From Isoetes taiwanensis (Eukaryota; Streptophyta; Lycopodiopsida; Isoetales; Isoetaceae): a stretch of DNA of 64,000 nucleotides. This document shows positions 58,792 to 64,000 of this stretch, piece by piece. The notes beneath the pieces are model-generated. The model did not search any database, was not told the DNA's origin, and saw nothing but the letters and a program-made list of their open reading frames with translations. The DNA is taken from contig JAJEKV010000014.1 of the NCBI GenBank assembly GCA_021234155.1, positions 17,890,652 through 17,954,651 on the forward strand, written 5' to 3'. The translations under genes and the position numbers were made by a program. The number at the start of each line of letters is the position of its first letter. Within the stretch, counting starts at the first letter, position 1.

Positions 58792-61700
58792 TCAGATTAA
58801 AAATATTTTGGGATTAATCCCATAGAACTCAGCAGACTTGATATCTTCAATGTCATCATGTCGTATAGCTTTTCCAAGTTGAATAAATGGGAAAACAAAC
58901 CAAGGAGCAAGAAACCCGGTTACCTGCAGTAGAACCAGAGGACAGTTAGCCTTAATCAGGGTAAAAGCCTAAGCTACTTGACAGAGATAAGCTATAGGTT
59001 TCTTGAGCTTAACGCCTTCACCTCATTTGTAATCATAATCGAAATAGGTAGATACATATTAGTTTGTATAAACATTGAACATGCTTTGCAGCCTAAATAT
59101 AATGACAGCTTATGAATGTGCACTAAATACATTTATATCGAGTCCCAAAAGGCCTGCCATGTTTAGGATCCGGGCACCATTTGCACACCCTTGCTGGTAC
59201 ACTAACGAAGCACGTTTAAATATACTTAGAAGACAACTCTAGCTTTTATTACCCTTAGGGACTGATCACATAAACATAAACTGGAATAATACAATGATCA
59301 CAGTAATTCAGTGTGAAGATTAAGTTCAAGGAGATAGACCAGCCTCATTTACCCAATACAAGCTGGAGTCCACACACTTTCAGTCTAGAGACTAGAAAAC
59401 AAAATAGAACTTGACCTATTAGCTCAACAACCGGCAAGGTCACTCTTCTCAATAAATATTTAAGCCATAATGCATTAAGAAGTAAGCACAAAATCATTTA
59501 CATAGCAGAACATGGCCCATGGTTTTGCAGCATGTAATTTAGACACAGCCGTCATGCAGATTTAAGTACATAACTAAGTATGCAGATTAATACTAGAGCA
59601 TTCCGTGGCATTCCATATTTACTGCCTTTTGCCAAACTATATCAGATTAATCAAAGACAGAGTGGCCTAGTGATACAATTAGCACCAAAGCCCGAAGGTA
59701 AAAAGTGCAAAGAAAAAGTAGATTTATCTGAGAGATACCATGTCTTTACGTCACAAAGGTAACACAGTAATGCATAATTGATCACAAAATTCTGGAGTAG
59801 ATCTGGCTGACCCTTCACTGTATGCTTAAGTAGGCAAACTCAGCTACATATTTGTAAATGTGACAATGCATCCAACAAGAAAAATCTGAATCATGACATC
59901 TAATTTATATAATGAATCATTTTACAAGCATAAAATGGAAATCCCTATTATTTCTGATCATTTAAAGTCCATAGCAAAAAAGCAATTAAAATTTGAAATT
60001 AAATCGGACACGAGAGGAGGCTTTTGTTTAAGCAAGATTTCCTTTAATATTGTTGGTATATGCATTGCTAGAGGCATCGCCAAGGTCCAATTTAGATGCA
60101 TCAGCAGTCTGCTCTAGATTGTTGTCCTTATTTGTCACATTCATTCCATAGCATCATATTAAGAAGGAGCGGCCCTGAGCGAGACCTTTATACCGGCAGA
60201 ATCGCCTTCAACTCTGTTTGATTTATATGTTGCAACCATAGGCAAGGTCGCTCATCATAGATCAATACAAGGCTTAACCATAAGAGCTAACCAAGCATGC
60301 TGTTCAATAAAGACTAATATGTTTAACTCCATAATGCATCATGCAACAAACATAGAATCGTTTACATAGCAACCGAAAGCAAATGTGGTCGACGAGGTTA
60401 TACCTTAAGTTCACAAAGAATATGCGCCGGTGCACTTTAATTTCAATTAAATAGTCACCTAGAGTCATTGTCCTTTGTATATCTCACTATTTTCTATCTA
60501 GATGCATTTTTTTTTTTGTCTACCAAGTTGAACAATGTAATTTGCAATATCTGATTCTATGTAACACATACTGCTCAAGCCCGTTATCCACATGCAACAT
60601 ACTATGCATATCCTCTAAAAATCAGTATTAATGGCCATATGCCTTACTTATACACCTTTATACACCAGATTTGTGTACTTCTAGTCACAGATTTATTTCT
60701 AAGTATAAAATAGTTAAGTTATTGCAAGACCACAGTGCAAGAAATGGATATTTTAATAAGATAGTGGAACCTGATTTGGTGATATTCTCTTGAGCAACTT
60801 CCTTTGTAATTTCGCTTGGAGGAGTATTCATGATGCACTTGTCATATTCTTCCAGATCCTCCATAGATTTGGTATTCTAAGCTTGTTCTTGTGCAGCACT
60901 TGCATGATCAACTTTTAGCAGATTATAGTATCCTAAATTGCCCACTGAATCGGCTTCTTCCAATGCTAGAGTTAGATCCGTCGAGTGGATCCGCGACTTG
61001 CTTCGAGGCCATCAACGCTTTGCGGAAATTGGCGACCTTTGATCTTCTTAGAATGTAGGATATAAACACAGCTAAATCTCTGGGAACCAAATCCCTTATG
61101 AAATCACAGCAATACCTTTCTTCCATGGTCCGGAATCCGCAGTGTGCCAGATGTAAGTCGTCTCAATCATAATCTGTTCATGTAGAAGTATTTTAAGGAG
61201 ACGTAAGAGGTTTAGGGTTACCAGATATGCTCATCCATGGTATTTCGTTAAAAATTTCCCATCCAAGATAATACACACGTATGCAAGAAATTCAAAGATG
61301 CCAAGAGCCCAAAATATTGTCATAATATCCTCTTCTATTTTCATCCACATTTCTTACAAGGTCATAAGCCTATGTCATGACAATTCATATATTAAAGCTG
61401 CAATATACTTAACATATTGGCCAACCGATCTAAACTTTAACGGCGACTTTAACGGCGCCGTAAATACTGAATGGAGCTAAAGCCTTACATATCTTGACCA
61501 CCTGCTTAATGCACATATGCAAAGGTTAGTAGAACCCAAGGGTTATTCCTCCAAATCAATGACCCATTAATCGTAGATGCATCTATGCATCACAACATCT
61601 TGAGAAATAATGGCACAAGACCATTAATAACCATCAAACATTAGCCAAGTGGCATTCCTGTATAAATATAAAGTGACCGGCCTTTCATAATCCATATAAT

Positions 61701-62421
61701 CTTGAACTTTACCATTAATGACCATAAAACGAAAGAAAGACAAAAGATGCCCATGTATTCCTGAAGACGAAAGATGCCAAGTGATCCTTATAATATCCCT
61801 TGTATGAAATTTATTCCAGCTATGTGCTAGTTGCCAAGTCATAATTCATGCTTAACAAATTACATAACATCATTTTAATAAAAAAATCCTTCCTCCTTCC
61901 GCAGAAAGAGGGGCCCTTCACAATTATTAGACTATATCAAACAATTATCAACATAGTCCGTCTATAGCAACAAGGGGAGTAGGGCCTTGTTGCTACAAGG
62001 GCCCTACCCCACCTGTGTTAATGACAAAGCACTACTCACCATGGAATATTGAAGTCTTAAGTACTGTGATCATATCTTCTTTGTTGAACACAATTCCAGG
62101 ATATGTGTCATTCTATACAGTAACAAGAACATTAGTAATCATATGTTTTCTTGCAAAGGCATTAGAGCAGAAAGCTTTAATCAAACCATTGCTAACTGCA
62201 GTAGCCCTTGCACTATAAAAACAAAGTCTTTGAATTTCTGACCATATTATATGGTTTCCGGCAAACCCATCGGAGCCAAAAGGCCTCGATCAAACTATTA
62301 AAGTCTATTGCAGCATCGTAAGCATAAGAATAGCCATATATATGAAAGACTCACCTTCAAGGCCAGCCTGTAGATATCAGTCCAAATCTCCCTTAGAGGC
62401 AAGCATGTATGAGCCATATAG
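58792..62421 (-). pseudogene. Unidentified multi-exon gene, repeat copy 3
   Basis: Same layout. Around 60,980-61,035 small changes at CAG/CTG sites shift the frame, so a 67-codon reading (60,923-61,126) replaces the two-stop version seen in copies 1 and 2. The change pattern points to consensus error rather than repair. Confidence 0.5.
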
Positions 62422-62983
62422 CTATCAATACAAATGTTAGCTGAAAGCCATCAAAATTTCCATCATAAATCAAGATGCTCACAGCTGAAAGTCACCAAAA
62501 ATTTTGGAGTATTATATTCAAAAGAGCCCAATGGCATTTTTTCAAAGAGCCCAATGGCATTTTCCAGCCTATGCCGTGGATTTACCAGCCTATGTATTAT
62601 TTGTATCAGAATCATTTTTTCCAGCCTATGTCAATTCCTATAAATATCCAGAATGTATTAGTAAGAAATTATAAACACCTGTATTTTAACCATTTTAAGG
62701 CCCCTAGTATAACTAGAGAACTGAGTTAATGAAAAAAAACCTTTTAAAATATGTTCAATGTACTTTTACCTTCCATGGACTTTTGCAAAGACCACTTCCT
62801 ATCAATATATCTTTTAAGCCAAAACAGGTGTAATTTTGACTTAAGCCTTAAGAATGGTTAAGATTTATCAAAGCAAAAAAATATACCACAATCTATAGCC
62901 AATAACAATTTCCTTTTGCTAATCATATTAAAATTTTGTCCAATACATCATGTTTACCTTTAGGGGAGTTCAATAGAACAACC

Positions 62984-64000
62984 TCAGATTAAAAATATTT
63001 TGGGATTAATCCCATAGAACTCAAAGACTTTGATATCTTCAATGTCATCATGTCGTATAGCTTTTCCAAGTTGAATAAATGGGAAAACAAACCAAGGAGC
63101 AAGAAACCCTTACTGCGGTAGAACCGGAGGACGCTTAGCCTTAATCGGGTAAAAGCCTAAGCTCTTGACAGTAAGCTATAGGTTTCTTGAGCTTAACGCC
63201 CTTCACCTCATTTGTAATCATAATCGGAATAGGTAGATACATATTAGTCAGATAAACATTGAACATCTTTGCAGCCCTAAATATAATGACAGCTTATGAA
63301 TGTGCACTAAATACATTTATATCAGGTCCCAAAAGGCACGCCATGTTTAGGATCCGTGCACCATTTGCACACCCTTGTTTGGTACACTAACGGGAAGCAC
63401 GCGTTTAAATATACTTAGAAGACAACTCTAGCTTTTATTACCCTTAGGGACTGATCACATAAACATAAACTGGAATAATACAATGATCACAGTAATTCAG
63501 TGTGAAGATTAAGTTCAAGGAGATAGACCAGCCTCATTTACCCAATACAAGCTGGAGTCCACACACTTTCAGTCTAGAGACTAGAAAACAAAATAGAACT
63601 TGACCTATTAGCTCAACAACCGGCAAGGTCACTCTTCTCAATAAATATTTAAGCCATAATGCATTAAGAAGTAAGCACAAAATCATTTACATAGCAGAAC
63701 ATGGCCCATGGTTTTGCAGCATGTAATTTAGACACAGCCGTCATGCAGATTTAAGTACATAACTAAGTATGCAGATTAATACTAGAGCATTCCGTGGCAT
63801 TCCATATTTACTGCCTTTTGCCAAACTATATCAGATTAATCAAAGACAGAGTGGCCTAGTGATACAATTAGCACCAGCAGTGGTAAAAGTGCAGCAAAAA
63901 GTAGATTTATCTGAGAGATACCATGTCTTTACGTCACAAAGGTAACACAGTAATGCATAATTGATCACAAAATTCTGGAGTAGATCTGGCTGACCCTTCA
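62984..64000 (-). pseudogene. Unidentified multi-exon gene, repeat copy 4, partial
   Basis: Only the terminal exon and downstream intron of the repeated gene lie in the window. The exon acceptor CTACTGCAG seen in copies 1-3 reads differently here (63,108-63,120) because several bases around CAG/CTG are missing. Confidence 0.45.

Larger units (their letters stand above)
50195..64000. repeat. Tandem array of a 4.16-4.19 kb unit, at least 3.3 copies
   Basis: The anchor AAACCTTTTAAAAT occurs at 50,201, 54,382, 58,544 and 62,737, giving units of 4,181, 4,162 and 4,193 bp and a partial fourth copy running off the window. Copies are head to tail and nearly identical over long stretches. Copy 1 is preceded by a poly-A run. 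Copies 1 and 3 share a 40-bp stretch (53,518-53,560, 61,868-61,905) that copy 2 lacks (57,714), and copy 2 alone has TTTGCAATAG at 57,077, so 1 and 3 are closer to each other than to 2. Confidence 0.97.

Overview
The window looks like nuclear DNA from a land plant with a large, repeat-rich genome, most likely a fern. The evidence is a plant cryptochrome with GT-AG introns and the plant DQXVP/acidic/serine tail, P-L-S type pentatricopeptide (PPR) sequence, a plant-type cytochrome P450 reductase fragment, a plant LEA_2-type exon, a Slo-like K+ channel remnant, a plant LTR retrotransposon primer site, and gene debris embedded in noncoding DNA. The fern assignment is an inference. I saw no rRNA, tRNA or CRISPR.

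Layout. 1-5,464: two decayed, divergently oriented genes, a ParB-like gene on - and a DUF7869-like transposase gene on +, separated by an array of 17-bp palindromes. 5,824-8,650: the most unusual locus. Two - strand genes encode divergent core-histone-like proteins (one H2B-like, one H3-like with an H3-tail mimic and a long charged insert). Each has the same TATA core promoter about 110 bp before its ATG and two copies of a 63-bp imperfect palindrome upstream. They lie just inside the primer-binding site of a - strand LTR (8,796-10,258), so they may be retroelement cargo. 11,878-16,717: the only apparently intact host gene, a six-exon cryptochrome. 17,860-20,787: a PPR pseudogene interrupted by a P450-reductase fragment. 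20,800-31,490: noncoding, with a fold-back element, a 30-bp perfect palindrome, a 3.4-kb purine-rich strand and several decayed repeats. 31,496-34,103: decayed 3' exons of a PQT3-like (RBBP6/DWNN family) gene on -. 38,035-41,615: hairpins, a 1-kb element with terminal inverted repeats and a lone LEA_2-type first exon. 42,423-46,745: a nearly full-length LINE on - with an intact ORF1, a broken ORF2 and promoter-like 5' repeats. 46,901-47,711: Slo-like K+ channel exons. 50,195-64,000: at least 3.3 head-to-tail copies of a 4.16-4.19-kb unit, each carrying the same broken multi-exon gene on -.

Most coding signal is relict. The cryptochrome is the only host gene I would call functional from sequence alone. 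LINE ORF1 and the H2B-like ORF are also open. Differences between copies of the 4.2-kb repeat concentrate at CAG/CTG, which suggests consensus errors at CHG-methylated sites; some frameshifts in this window could therefore be artefacts.
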